Shown in pieces: positions 16,719 to 27,335 of a DNA stretch of 64,000 nt. The stretch lies in contig NZ_CP107575.1 in the NCBI RefSeq assembly GCF_025854375.1, positions 1,364,001 through 1,428,000 on the forward strand, read 5' to 3'. Position 1 is the first letter of the stretch, and each line of letters opens with the position of its first letter. Below the pieces are notes generated by a model. That model was not told the DNA's origin and made no database searches. It was given only the letters and a program-made list of their open reading frames with translations. Source of the stretch: Glutamicibacter sp. JL.03c (GTDB lineage: Bacteria; Actinomycetota; Actinomycetes; Actinomycetales; Micrococcaceae). The position numbers and the translations under genes are program-made.

Positions 16719-17315
16719 GCAGTCGCTTACCTAGATCGACTGGCAGCTACCGGGTGAGAAAGCGCGGGTGTGCTCCTCCCGCACCATGTGCGCACAGCGT
16801 CCGTTCGGGAAGCACCGACCGCGGCCTCGATCACCCGCTGTGGTAAGCCCTGGGCGGCAACATGCAGTGTGAAGGTGTTGCCGCTGGATCGGTCCATGCT
16901 GGACCAGATTAAGGTCAGGCAGAGTTCTATGCGGAGACCAGCTGTTCTCGACGGCAGATAGAAATGCCTGTTCGACTTGGGCACTTGATCCGTGACGCTG
17001 GAAATCCAATGAATCTTTCAATTACCCACTGATTTTTTTCCTCTAATTTGCTGGCAAAAGCCTCAAAGTGAGCGTAGTCTATCGCCATATCGTTGTCTCG
17101 AATTGGGGGATTTGAAGACGCATTGAAACACTCGCAATCGTTTCGCATCTTTAGATGTATTGGGGACTAATCCTAAATTGTTGAGCCGCATGGGGTGGCT
17201 TAATCGGGGTATGGCCATTTTAAGATTCAGGTCAGAACCCTATACTCGTATGATCATTTTGGTGAATCATACCCGCGCCGGATGATTTGCCGCAGACATT
17301 CCTGTTGGGGGAGAA
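16719..17315. other. 0.6-kb intergenic region, possible gene remnants
   Basis: Short frames occur on both strands between 16727 and 17148, but none has a ribosome site or family resemblance. The A+T content rises sharply from about 17020, consistent with promoter DNA for the giant surface-protein gene. I see no terminator for the siderophore operon here. Confidence 0.4.
17248..17272. promoter_or_regulatory. Inverted repeat in the promoter of the giant surface protein
   Basis: Perfect 7-bp arms GTATGAT / ATCATAC spaced by 11 nt, just downstream of a TATACT element (17241-17246) that resembles a -10 box. It could be an operator overlapping the transcription start or a 5'-leader hairpin. The gene starts 43 bp later. 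Confidence 0.4.
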
Positions 17316-20300
17316 ATGTCTAAGCATCAAAGGCGTGGCGCCTTTGTACCATTCTTGCGCCACCAATTAATTTCAAAAAAACTAATTAAACCGTTTTTGG
17401 CGGTGTTTTCTTCTCTGGCCTTGTGCCTTGCCATAATGATTCCAGGTATGGCAGTTGCTGCCGAAACTTCTGTTGGAGACGAAGCATCGGCCGCAGAGCA
17501 GGGAACTGATGCCGAGGATTCGGCCAAGTCACTCGCCACAGAGACCACGAAGGAATCTGAAGCCGATGCCGACGAATCCTCCAAGGCAACCTCGGAGGAA
17601 AAGCAGCCAGCTGCTGAAACAGACAAGGGTACCGAGGCTCCGGCGCCAGAAGAAAAAGTGGCGGCAGAACCCGAGCCTGCCCCGGCACCTGTACCGGAAT
17701 CAGAGAAACCGGACAAGCCGAAAGCGGTGGAAACTACAAAGCCGGCGCCCAAATCAGAACTCGTGGAATCTGCTGCCCCCCAGCCGGAAAAGAATCTGAA
17801 AGACACGTCTTCACCGAAGCTTGCGCAGCCGAAGGCCGAAACTCCCGAGTCATTAGATCCTGCTGAATCCTCATCGGCGGCCAACGAGCCGATAACCACT
17901 CAGGCACTTGAACCAGGGGAACCGAGAATCTGCGAATACAACGAGGGCAAGGGTTCGGTCGAGACCTTTATGCAGAAGTCCGACGCGATGACGGACTATG
18001 CCAACGGCAACGTGCACGACGGCCTCTACGAAGGCGGCGTCGTGCACCAGCGCTTGGAGATGACCCTGCCAGCAGGCGAGAACGAGCTGGTTATCAAGTA
18101 TCAGGTCAAGCAGGCCGGAAAATGGGCCTACGACTACCTGATCAACGAATCCGTGACGGGAGCCACTATCGCCGAGTGGACCGTTGACGAAGGCAGCGGG
18201 GATGACCGCGTCGACACCGTATACATCACGTTGATGGTTGACGGCGAGGACGGTGACCAAACAGATGTCACCCTATTATTCGATGCGCACATTGCTTCCG
18301 AGCTGGACCATGGTCCAGGCACCGGCGCTTCATCAATCAACGGTTCGCCGTACCATGTCGTGATTTCATCGTTGAACTGCAAGTCCATTGGCCAACGCGA
18401 CAACCAGATCCAGGCAGGTGCGGTCCAAGCGGGCTTCGTGACCATCATCAAGGACGCAGTACCTGCCGATGGCACGGACTTCGCTTTCACCCTCGCCGAG
18501 GACCGATTCAACGATTCGACGTCATTCAACCTCGACGACAGTGCCGATGCGGATACAGGTGCGAACTTGCCGGATCGTGTCACCTACACCGTGGCACCGT
18601 CCACCGTAACCGTCACTGAGAACAGCCTGCCAGCGGGATGGAACCTGTCGGATATCACCTGCACCGGTGCCGCTGCAACTCGTAGCGGTTCGTCCATCAC
18701 CTTCGAGTTGGTCGACAACGATGAAGTCACCTGCACTTTCACCAACACAAAGACCACCTACGAGGAGCTTACGCTCCAGAAGGATGTTCAGGCATCCTAT
18801 GACCGCGACTACGACTGGGAGCTGGTCAAGTCCCTGGCCGAGGGACAGGAAGCTACGGTGAAGGCGACGGCAACCGGAGTTGAAGTCGACTACAACGTGG
18901 TCGCCACCGCCAGCGAAGCCCAAGACAGCAACTTCGAGCTGTCCGGCACGATTACCGTGACGAACCCGAATGACACGGCGATGACTGGGGTCTCCCTGGT
19001 CGACCAGCTCGACGGCGCCAACTGCGTCATCTCCGCTGGCGGATCACCGACCGCGAATCCGCTGACCATCCAGCCAGGCGATTCGTCATTCACCTACGAA
19101 TGCGACCTGCCCGAGGGAACCACCGCCAGCAGCGCCGGCACCAACACTGTCACGGCAACGTGGGATGCGGAAGACTACTACGGCACGGATGGCCAGGCCA
19201 GCGCCTCGGCGGATTACGACTTCGCGTCAGTTACGCCCACCGTGACCGATGCGGAAGTGACCGTCACCGACAGCGAAATCGACCTGTCGGGCATCGAGGG
19301 CGGCAACACCGTCACGGTAGCGGACAGTCCGAAGTCCTTCGCCTACAGCATCGAATGGGACGGCGTGCCCGGGCAATGCACCGACTACAAGAACATCGCC
19401 AGCCTCGCCACGGATGACGGGAAAACACTGACCGATGATGCCACGGTCGAAATCTGCATAGGCCAGGACCTGAGTATCGAGAAGCTGGTCGTTTCCAGCT
19501 TCAACCGCAGCTACGACTGGAGCATCGTCAAGGACGCACTGGGCGAGCAGCCGTTCACCGCAGATCCGGAAACCGGTGAATTCACCGCTGAATACTCGGT
19601 CACCGTCACGCCCGAAAGCTACTCGGACAGTGACTGGGCCATGAGCGGAACCATCACCGTATCCAACCCCAACGACTGGCAATCGGTTGACGTGACCGTC
19701 ACCGACCAGGTCGATGTTGGCGGGGGCGCAATCTGCCAGGTGGTCGGCATTGCCGGCGACTCGGACACGATGGATGCAGATCCGACCGCACCGGGCTTCC
19801 AGACGACACTGGATGCCTCGCAAACGCTGACCTTCACCTACAGCTGCACCTTCACATCGCAGCCGAACTACGAAGGCAGCAATACCGCTGAGGTCACCTG
19901 GTCCGCCAGCGAAGCCTCCACGCCGTCAGCCAGCGCCACCGAGGTGGTTGACGTGGATGCGGGCGACTGGACACAGACACCGCTGAACGAAACGGTGACC
20001 GTCACCGATCCGCTGCATGAATTCGATCCGGCCTGGATCATCAGCTACTCCGATGGCCAGCAGACCAGGAACTACACCTACACCTGGACTGTGGACGAAG
20101 CCGGCACCTGCCAGAGCTTCATGAACACCGCCACCATTACCGGGAGCAACCAGCTGGTCAAGAGCGATGACGCCGAGGTCCAAGGGTGCTACCAGGCAGG
20201 ACTCACGGTTACCAAGGAGATCACCGCGTCCTACGACAGAACCTACCTGTGGACTATCGACAAGGACCTGGCTGACGGGCAATCGCCTGATGTGGTGGTA

Positions 20301-23300
20301 GACGAAGACGGCACGGCCACTGTCAAGTACACGGCCACCGTTCAGAACACCGGCTACGTCGACTCGGCCCAGCAAATCCTGGGCAGCATCACCGTGACTA
20401 ATCCGAATGATTTCGAGGATATCGAAGTCACGGTCAGCTTCGAGAATATTGCCGGAACTGTCTGCACTGTCACCGTAGCGGACGGCAATCCCGATGTGGA
20501 CGGCACTCAGCAGCTGGTGCTGCGCAATGATTCTGCCGTTGTCACTTACAGTTGTGATGCTTCGGGATTGTCCGAATCGGACTACATCGGCCACAGCACT
20601 CGTGCGTTCATCGCCTGGGGCAGCGGCCGGGAAGCCGAAAGCCAGGCAGTGCCGATCCAGTTCATACTCGATGAGACTATTGACGAATCCGTCGATGTCT
20701 TCGATGACAATGCGGACCCCGAAAGCGAAGCTACGCTTTTGGGAACGGTTCATCATGAGGATGCTCCGCAGACGTTCGAATACGAGACGACGTATGAAGT
20801 GCCAAGGGACGAATGCTTGATCTTCACCAATACCGCATGGGCGGTGCTGACAGGCGAAGACGCCAGCGACTCCCAAGAGGTCAGCGTCTGCGATCAGAAG
20901 AATCTGACGATCACCAAAGACGTCAACGCCAGCTACGAAAGGGACTACGACTGGTCAGTTGAGAAGCAGGTAGATCAAAGTCGATTCACCGTGGCCGGCG
21001 ATGGCTCGGTGACCGCGCACTACACGGTGCAAGCCACCGCTGGCGACGCGCAGGATTCAGCCAAGCAGGTATCGGGAAGCATCACCATTGCCAATCCCAA
21101 TACCCAAGTTGGTGAATTGACCGGTACCGTCACGGACCTGGTTTCCATCCCTTCGGCCAGCTGCACGATACTCGGAGCTGACGAGAATGAATCCATGGAT
21201 GGCTTCCAGGTAGTGCTCTCAGACGGGCAAAGCATCGTGCTTGATTACGAGTGCTCGATACCGGAAGGTACCGATATCAGCTCGGTCTACGACAACACGG
21301 CTACCGTGACCTGGGGCCAGGAACGCCAGGCCCAGGATGTTGTGGAGTTCGAATTCGAGCAGGTCAAGCTCACCGATGACAGCGTTGAGGTCACTGATGA
21401 CAAGACAGTTCCCGGTGAGGAAGTTTCGCTAGGCACCGCCACCGTCCAGGATTCGCCGGTGACCTTCGAATACGATGTTCAGCTCCAGGGAGAGGCCGGC
21501 AGGTGTACCGACTTCACGAACACCGCCGCGGTCAACGAAGCAACGGAGCAAGGGGAAGAAAATACCGCAACCGCCACCACCACGGTGTGTGCCGGAGCGG
21601 ATATGGACATCTCCAAGAACGTTGTCACCTCCTTCGACCGTTCCTACATCTGGGGACTTGAAAAGGAGCTGCTTTCCGGCGAACCGCTGGCAGCAAATCC
21701 GCACACCGGCGAGGTCACTGCCGATTACCGGGTCACCGTGACTCCTGAAGGCCATGAAGATGGCAATTGGGCAATGAGCGGCGAGATCACGGTCAGCAAC
21801 CCTAACGACTGGCAAGACGCGCCAGTCACGGTCCAGGATTTTGCTGATGTAGGCGGGGAAGTAGCCTGCACCATCACTTCGGTGAAGGGTGAAGCCGTCG
21901 CCGACATGTCTGCCGAAGAGCCGGGGTTCCAGACCGTGATACCGGCAGGAGCGCAGTGGGTCATGACTTATTCATGCACCTTCGAGTCCCAGCCGGCCTA
22001 TGAGGGCCACAACACCGCAACAGTTCTCTGGGACGCCCAAGCTCTGATCACGGTCAACGGGGAGGACTCGGCCACGGTCGAGATCACCGAGGACGATTGG
22101 TCCCAGACACCGCTGAACGACACTGTCACCATCACTGACAGCCGCTTTGAATTCGATCCTGCGTGGACAGTCAATGTCGAAGATGGCGTACAGAGCCGGG
22201 ATTATTCCGTGACCTGGACGGTAGACGAAGCAGGCACCTGCCAAGTCTTTGAAAATGTCGCCACCCTTACCGGCGACGACGGATTCACTGCCACGGACAA
22301 CGAACTTGCCCAGGCCTGCCGCGAGGCAGCATTGGAAATCAGCAAGAGCGTTGAGGCAAGTTACGATCGAACCCATCAGTGGGAGATTGAAAAGTCTCTC
22401 GCCGAAGGCCAGGACGACAAGGTCACCGTCGATGGCGGAAGTTCAGCGCCAATCAACTACGTGATCAATGTCGAGAACACGGGATACCAGGACTCGGGAT
22501 GGATGCTCGACGGTGTCATCACTATCACCAACCCGAATCAGTACACCAGCATTGACGCCACCGTCCAGGACACCGTGGATTTGGATGGCATCATTTGCAC
22601 CACGTCGCAGCCCGCGGTCACCATACCGGCCAATGGCAGCATAGACGTCGGCTACAGCTGCGATGTCACCGCCGGGGTGGATTCTTCCTCCTATAGCGGC
22701 GGCACCAACACGGCAACGGTCAGTTGGGGAGATGAACGCGAATCGAGCACCCAGGTGCCAATCGACTTTGCGCTTGATGTCGAAACCGACCGCGAAGTGA
22801 GCGTGTGGGACGATAAATCGAACCCTGACGAGCCGGTGCTCTTGCGGAACGTCAGTGTCGACGAGTCGCCAGTGTCCATCGAATACACCGTGGAGCACGA
22901 GGCACCAGCCGGACAGTGCGCTAGCTACACAAACACGGCATGGGTTGATATCCAGGCAGGAGAGGATCCACGAGACGAAGTCACCGTCGAAGTCTGTGGC
23001 TTGCTTGACCTGCTGGTGGCCAAGGACGCGGAAGCCAGCTTCGATAGGACCTACCTTTGGGACCTGGAGAAGAAGGTCGATCGCACCGAAGTGACGGTGG
23101 CCGAGGATGGAACGGCTGACTTCTCCTACACCGTCTCGGCGCTGCCTCAAGGTGTGGAGGACTCGGCACATGAAGTTCACGGTACGATCACGCTGATCAA
23201 CCCGAACCGTTTCGAATCTGCATCCACCGTTGCGACCGTTGCTGACGAAATCAGCATCGAAGGCGTCACCTGTTCAATCCAGGCCGAAGACAGCGACCCG

Positions 23301-25277
23301 CAAACTGAAGGATTGCAGGTTCCGTTGCCCGTTGGTGACGACGGCATGGGTGCCACGGTACAGCTGCCCTATAGCTGCGCGGGAGAACCGAAAGAGCTCT
23401 CCGGCAGCAATACGGTCACTGCAACATGGGGCGAGGATTCAACAGCCAGCGCCACAGTCCCTGTGGACTACCTGTTGGACGAGGAAACCAACAAGCAGGT
23501 GACCGTCGTGGATGACAAGACTAATCCTGATGAGCCAGTGATCCTGGGTGAAGCAATCTGGAATGCCGAAGGCACCCCGATTGACTTCGACTACACCCTG
23601 CGTCACCAGGCACAGGCCGGTACTTGCACCGAATTCACGAACACCGCAGTGATTGAGCAGACTGGTGCGGAAGATTCCACGACTGTCACCCTGTGCGGAC
23701 AGATGGCTCTGGGACTGGAAAAGACCGCTGAAGGATTGGTGGATCTGGACTACGAATGGGCAATTGAGAAGCAGCTGGATCAAAGCCGGGTCGAATACAA
23801 CGAGGACGGCACGCTCAATGCCCACTACAGTGTGGAAGCTCGTAGCACTGGGGTAGCCGAGAAGAACTTGCGGCTATCTGGAACGGTGACGGTATCGAAT
23901 CCAAATGATTTTGATTCCATCACCGCTACGTTGGCCGATCAAGTCAACACCGCAGGCGTCACCTGTCGCATTGATGCGCAAGATGCCGACGAAGCTGCAG
24001 CTGGCCTGCAAGTTGTCATAAATGCCGGAGAAAACTTGGGGGCCCGGTATGAATGCGACCTCGCCAGCTGGCTGACCACCGATGCCTTTGAAGGAGCCGT
24101 CAACACCGTGACAGCAAGCTTCGAAGGACGGGAAGTCAGCGCTGAAGCATCGATTGATTTTGAGACGGATGAAATCACCGATGAGACAGTGACCGTCACC
24201 GATGACATGACAAATGCCGAAGGAGAGCCGAAGGTTCTCGGTGAGGTGCACGTCATGCAGTCGCCACAACTATTCGAGTACGACCTCATCCTTGAACCTG
24301 AGGAAGGGACTTGCACTGTCTACACGAATACCGCAGCCGTCCACGAAGACACGGATGGCAATGGCATGGACGAATCGAGCGTTGATTTGCAGGTGTGCAT
24401 CGAGCAGGGGCTGGTGGTGGCCAAGAGCGCCGAGGCCCAGTATCTGCGGGACTACGATTGGTCGGTCCTGAAGGATGCCAAGCAGACGCAATTCAAGGTC
24501 GAAGCTGATGGGCAAGCCACAGCCGAATACACCGTTGAGGCCAAGCTGGAGGGCTATGAAGATCGTGAATTCACCGTAAATGGCGAGATTACCGTAGCGA
24601 ATCCGAATGACTTCAAGGACACCGAAGTCCTTGTCGAAGACAAGATCTCGCTGGAATCAGCCACTTGCACCATAGAAGGACTGAGCGATGGCAAGATCAC
24701 CATCCCAGCTGGGGAAACCAGCACGCTGAACTACAGTTGCTCGTTTGACGAGCCAGTAGCTGAAGCTGACTACTCCGGTCAGGAGAACCTGGTGAACGTC
24801 AGCTGGAGTGATGAGAATGGGGAAGCTCAGACAGTCAGCGCCGCCGCACCGCTGGACTTCAAAGCCACTGAAGTCCATGACGAGAAAGTGACCGTCCTTG
24901 ACGATTACGCCAACCCAGACCAGCAACGGGAACTGGGCACCGTAACCGCCGACGAGAAGAGCAAGAAGTTCACGTACACCATGGACCTGGCTGGCGTGGC
25001 CGGCAAGTGCCAGACGTGGACCAACACCGCCACCGTTGAAGAATCCTCCTCGCAAGATGAGAACAACTCGGATTCGGCAGACGTGGAAGTTTGCTCCGAA
25101 GCACCGCAGGCTGCGCCCCCGGCTGAGCCGGAACCACCTGCAGCACCGCCGGCCCGGCCAACACCAATGGCCGCAACGGGCATGGATGAAGGATTGTTGT
25201 GGCTGGTGGGTTCGGCCTCGATGATCATCATCGCAGGAGCATTGATGCTGCTCCGCTACCGCCGCCGGACCCAGTAG
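17316..25277 (+). CDS. Giant cell-wall surface protein with nine Cys-rich tandem domains
   Basis: 2653 residues. A long signal peptide (about 1-49, basic start, cleavage near AVAA) is followed by a Glu/Ala/Pro/Lys-rich stalk (50-195), a folded region (about 200-370) and a SpaA/prealbumin-like module (about 375-480). Nine tandem domains fill 483 to about 2595. Each has K-x3-ASYDRxYxW near its start, a middle GTITVTNPND-like strand, a GxCxxYTNTA-like strand near the end, and exactly four Cys, compatible with two disulfides. A Pro-rich linker then leads to MAATG (2618-2622), a hydrophobic helix and the tail RYRRRTQ. MAATG resembles the LAXTG signals used by class E sortases. GGGGGAG precedes the ATG closely. 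No sortase gene is nearby. It is probably a wall-anchored stalk-like adhesin; its ligand is unknown. Confidence 0.88.
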   Translation: MSKHQRRGAFVPFLRHQLISKKLIKPFLAVFSSLALCLAIMIPGMAVAAETSVGDEASAAEQGTDAEDSAKSLATETTKESEADADESSKATSEEKQPAAETDKGTEAPAPEEKVAAEPEPAPAPVPESEKPDKPKAVETTKPAPKSELVESAAPQPEKNLKDTSSPKLAQPKAETPESLDPAESSSAANEPITTQALEPGEPRICEYNEGKGSVETFMQKSDAMTDYANGNVHDGLYEGGVVHQRLEMTLPAGENELVIKYQVKQAGKWAYDYLINESVTGATIAEWTVDEGSGDDRVDTVYITLMVDGEDGDQTDVTLLFDAHIASELDHGPGTGASSINGSPYHVVISSLNCKSIGQRDNQIQAGAVQAGFVTIIKDAVPADGTDFAFTLAEDRFNDSTSFNLDDSADADTGANLPDRVTYTVAPSTVTVTENSLPAGWNLSDITCTGAAATRSGSSITFELVDNDEVTCTFTNTKTTYEELTLQKDVQASYDRDYDWELVKSLAEGQEATVKATATGVEVDYNVVATASEAQDSNFELSGTITVTNPNDTAMTGVSLVDQLDGANCVISAGGSPTANPLTIQPGDSSFTYECDLPEGTTASSAGTNTVTATWDAEDYYGTDGQASASADYDFASVTPTVTDAEVTVTDSEIDLSGIEGGNTVTVADSPKSFAYSIEWDGVPGQCTDYKNIASLATDDGKTLTDDATVEICIGQDLSIEKLVVSSFNRSYDWSIVKDALGEQPFTADPETGEFTAEYSVTVTPESYSDSDWAMSGTITVSNPNDWQSVDVTVTDQVDVGGGAICQVVGIAGDSDTMDADPTAPGFQTTLDASQTLTFTYSCTFTSQPNYEGSNTAEVTWSASEASTPSASATEVVDVDAGDWTQTPLNETVTVTDPLHEFDPAWIISYSDGQQTRNYTYTWTVDEAGTCQSFMNTATITGSNQLVKSDDAEVQGCYQAGLTVTKEITASYDRTYLWTIDKDLADGQSPDVVVDEDGTATVKYTATVQNTGYVDSAQQILGSITVTNPNDFEDIEVTVSFENIAGTVCTVTVADGNPDVDGTQQLVLRNDSAVVTYSCDASGLSESDYIGHSTRAFIAWGSGREAESQAVPIQFILDETIDESVDVFDDNADPESEATLLGTVHHEDAPQTFEYETTYEVPRDECLIFTNTAWAVLTGEDASDSQEVSVCDQKNLTITKDVNASYERDYDWSVEKQVDQSRFTVAGDGSVTAHYTVQATAGDAQDSAKQVSGSITIANPNTQVGELTGTVTDLVSIPSASCTILGADENESMDGFQVVLSDGQSIVLDYECSIPEGTDISSVYDNTATVTWGQERQAQDVVEFEFEQVKLTDDSVEVTDDKTVPGEEVSLGTATVQDSPVTFEYDVQLQGEAGRCTDFTNTAAVNEATEQGEENTATATTTVCAGADMDISKNVVTSFDRSYIWGLEKELLSGEPLAANPHTGEVTADYRVTVTPEGHEDGNWAMSGEITVSNPNDWQDAPVTVQDFADVGGEVACTITSVKGEAVADMSAEEPGFQTVIPAGAQWVMTYSCTFESQPAYEGHNTATVLWDAQALITVNGEDSATVEITEDDWSQTPLNDTVTITDSRFEFDPAWTVNVEDGVQSRDYSVTWTVDEAGTCQVFENVATLTGDDGFTATDNELAQACREAALEISKSVEASYDRTHQWEIEKSLAEGQDDKVTVDGGSSAPINYVINVENTGYQDSGWMLDGVITITNPNQYTSIDATVQDTVDLDGIICTTSQPAVTIPANGSIDVGYSCDVTAGVDSSSYSGGTNTATVSWGDERESSTQVPIDFALDVETDREVSVWDDKSNPDEPVLLRNVSVDESPVSIEYTVEHEAPAGQCASYTNTAWVDIQAGEDPRDEVTVEVCGLLDLLVAKDAEASFDRTYLWDLEKKVDRTEVTVAEDGTADFSYTVSALPQGVEDSAHEVHGTITLINPNRFESASTVATVADEISIEGVTCSIQAEDSDPQTEGLQVPLPVGDDGMGATVQLPYSCAGEPKELSGSNTVTATWGEDSTASATVPVDYLLDEETNKQVTVVDDKTNPDEPVILGEAIWNAEGTPIDFDYTLRHQAQAGTCTEFTNTAVIEQTGAEDSTTVTLCGQMALGLEKTAEGLVDLDYEWAIEKQLDQSRVEYNEDGTLNAHYSVEARSTGVAEKNLRLSGTVTVSNPNDFDSITATLADQVNTAGVTCRIDAQDADEAAAGLQVVINAGENLGARYECDLASWLTTDAFEGAVNTVTASFEGREVSAEASIDFETDEITDETVTVTDDMTNAEGEPKVLGEVHVMQSPQLFEYDLILEPEEGTCTVYTNTAAVHEDTDGNGMDESSVDLQVCIEQGLVVAKSAEAQYLRDYDWSVLKDAKQTQFKVEADGQATAEYTVEAKLEGYEDREFTVNGEITVANPNDFKDTEVLVEDKISLESATCTIEGLSDGKITIPAGETSTLNYSCSFDEPVAEADYSGQENLVNVSWSDENGEAQTVSAAAPLDFKATEVHDEKVTVLDDYANPDQQRELGTVTADEKSKKFTYTMDLAGVAGKCQTWTNTATVEESSSQDENNSDSADVEVCSEAPQAAPPAEPEPPAAPPARPTPMAATGMDEGLLWLVGSASMIIIAGALMLLRYRRRTQ
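18762..25100 (+). repeat. Nine tandem coding repeats (about 700 bp each)
   Basis: Unit starts (base/codon): 18762/483, 19467/718, 20199/962, 20901/1196, 21600/1429, 22329/1672, 23001/1896, 23703/2130, 24408/2365. Lengths in codons: 235, 244, 234, 233, 243, 224, 234, 235, about 231. Units 2 and 5 share features no other unit has (SFDRSY, TVTPE, WAMSG, NPNDW, WTQTPLN/WSQTPLN, FDPAW, WTVDEAGTCQ) and are both about ten residues longer. Units 3 and 6 share NTGY and DExTD-type linkers; units 1 and 4 share ECxxPEGT. So units 1-3 and 4-6 look like a duplicated triplet. The repeats are diverged at DNA level. Confidence 0.85.
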
Positions 25278-25290
25278 TCCCTCGGTAACA

Positions 25291-25334
25291 CAGCGAATGC
25301 CGGATCAGCCACATGGCTGATCCGGCATTCGCTG
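25291..25334. terminator. Bidirectional hairpin between the surface protein and ilvD
   Basis: Perfect 20-bp stem (25291-25310 and 25315-25334) with a 4-nt loop, between two convergent genes. It lacks a T-run on either strand, but stem length and position support termination in both directions. Confidence 0.75.
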
Positions 25335-25363
25335 CGTGCTGGAGGCTTTCAGCAGTAATTCAA

Positions 25364-27286
25364 CTAGGCCTGGACACCTGCGCGTGCTGCCGCGGCTTCG
25401 CGCTCGTCGGCTTCGCGCAGTGCGCGCTCCACGCGATCAACGTCGCGGACCGCGCCCTTGTCGGCAGACAATGCCATGGCTGCGTAGGCACGCAGCGCAG
25501 GGGAGACCACACGTTCGCGGTTTGCCGGGCGGTAGCCGGTGGTCGCGATCAAGCGCTCGCGGCGTTCGGCCAAGACCTCTTCGGAGACGTTCAGGGTCAG
25601 CTCGCGGGTCGGGATGTCGATGGAGATGGTATCGCCGTCTTCTACTAACGCGATCATGCCGCCGGAGGCTGCCTCGGGCGAGACGTGTCCGATGGACAGG
25701 CCCGAGGTGCCGCCGGAGAATCGGCCGTCAGTGATCAGCGCGCAAGACTTGCCCAAGCCGCGTCCCTTGAGGAAGGAGGTCGGGTAGAGCATTTCCTGCA
25801 TGCCCGGGCCGCCCTTAGGACCCTCGTAGCGGATGACAACAACGTCGCCTTCCTTGACCTGCTTGTTCAGGATCTTCTCCACTGCTTCATCCTGTGATTC
25901 GCAGACCACTGCCGGGCCGGTGAAGGTCCAGATCGATGGGTCCACGCCAGCGGTCTTCACCACGGCACCATCCACGGCAATATTGCCGCGCAGCACAGCC
26001 AAGCCGCCGTCCTTGGAATAGGCGTGCTCTACCGAACGGATGCAACCGGCCTCGGAGTCGGTGTCCAGCGTTTCCCACTGGGCGGACTGCGAGAATGCGG
26101 TCGAGGAACGCACGCCGCCTGGGGCTGCATGCCACAGGGCGAGGGATTCGTCGCTGGCGCTTCCGCCACGGATATCCCACTTGTCCAGCCATTCACCCAA
26201 GGTGGCTGCATGTACAGTGTGGACGGTTTCGTCCAGCAGCCCGCCGCGGCGCAGCTCGCCGAGGATGGCCGGGATGCCACCGGCACGGTGGACATCTTCC
26301 ATGTAGTAGATCTTCCCGGCTCCAGCGGCGTTCGGCGCGACCTTGGCCAAGCAAGGCACACGGCGGGAGACTGCGTCGATTTCGTCCAAGCCGAAGTCCA
26401 CGCCGGCCTCACGGGCGGCGGCCAGCAGGTGCAGGATGGTATTGGTGGAACCGCCCATGGCGATGTCCAGGGCCATGGCGTTGCCGAAGGCTTCCACGGT
26501 GGCGATGCTACGCGGCAACACCGACTCATCGCTCTCGCCGTAGTAGCGGTTGGCGATATCCACTACCAGCTTGCCTGCGTTCTGGTAAAGATCCTTGCGG
26601 GCGGTGTGGGTGGCCAGCGTGGAACCGTTGCCCGGCAGGGACAGGCCCATGGCCTCGGTCAGGCAGTTCATCGAGTTGGCGGTGAACATGCCGGAGCAGG
26701 AGCCACAGGTTGGGCAAGCCGACTCTTCGATGCGCAGGAGGTCTGCATCGGAGACCTTTTCGTTCACTGCTTCAGAGATGGCATCCACCAAGTCCAAGGT
26801 GCGCACGGTGCCATCAACCAAGGTGGCGCGTCCGGCTTCCATCGGACCACCGGAGACGAAGACGGTGGGGATGTTCAGGCGCAGTGCGGCCATGAGCATG
26901 CCGGGGGTGATCTTGTCGCAGTTGGAGATGCAGATCAGCGCGTCGGCGCAGTGGGCGTTGACCATGTATTCCACGGAGTCCGCGATGAGGTCGCGGGAAG
27001 GCAAGGAGTAAAGCATGCCGCCGTGGCCCATGGCGATGCCATCATCGACGGCGATGGTGTTGAATTCGCGGGGGATGCCGCCGGCAGCCTCGATGGCCTC
27101 GGAAACAATGCGGCCTACCGGCTGCAGGTGGGTGTGTCCGGGAACGAACTCGGTGAAGCTGTTGGCCACGGCGATGATTGGCTTGCGGCCAAGATCTGCG
27201 CCATTAACGCCGGCTGCGCGGAACAATGCGCGGGCGCCTGCCATATTGCGGCCATGGGTAACGGTGTGTGAACGAAGTGTGGTCAT
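25364..27286 (-). CDS. ilvD: Dihydroxy-acid dehydratase
   Basis: 640 residues, of the long E. coli type. It dehydrates 2,3-dihydroxy-isovalerate and 2,3-dihydroxy-3-methylvalerate to the 2-oxoacids in valine/isoleucine (and pantothenate) synthesis. Iron-sulfur cysteines are in [10 protein letters not shown] (C123) and [11 protein letters not shown] (around 195). The Mg-binding DDGIAMGH (81-88) and the C-terminal [11 protein letters not shown] with the catalytic Ser are present. The ribosome site is weak. It is divergent from an XRE regulator across 84 bp, where a perfect palindrome lies. Other branched-chain genes are not in the window. Confidence 0.97.
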   Translation of the reverse strand: MTTLRSHTVTHGRNMAGARALFRAAGVNGADLGRKPIIAVANSFTEFVPGHTHLQPVGRIVSEAIEAAGGIPREFNTIAVDDGIAMGHGGMLYSLPSRDLIADSVEYMVNAHCADALICISNCDKITPGMLMAALRLNIPTVFVSGGPMEAGRATLVDGTVRTLDLVDAISEAVNEKVSDADLLRIEESACPTCGSCSGMFTANSMNCLTEAMGLSLPGNGSTLATHTARKDLYQNAGKLVVDIANRYYGESDESVLPRSIATVEAFGNAMALDIAMGGSTNTILHLLAAAREAGVDFGLDEIDAVSRRVPCLAKVAPNAAGAGKIYYMEDVHRAGGIPAILGELRRGGLLDETVHTVHAATLGEWLDKWDIRGGSASDESLALWHAAPGGVRSSTAFSQSAQWETLDTDSEAGCIRSVEHAYSKDGGLAVLRGNIAVDGAVVKTAGVDPSIWTFTGPAVVCESQDEAVEKILNKQVKEGDVVVIRYEGPKGGPGMQEMLYPTSFLKGRGLGKSCALITDGRFSGGTSGLSIGHVSPEAASGGMIALVEDGDTISIDIPTRELTLNVSEEVLAERRERLIATTGYRPANRERVVSPALRAYAAMALSADKGAVRDVDRVERALREADEREAAAARAGVQA

Positions 27287-27335
27287 TTTAGAATCTCACC
27301 ACAATTTTGCTCCTAAACCCAGACGGTGACGATAC

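Noticed and set aside
26024-27271. 415-codon plus-strand frame opposite ilvD
   Set aside because: Shadow of ilvD, whose catalytic motifs are unambiguous.
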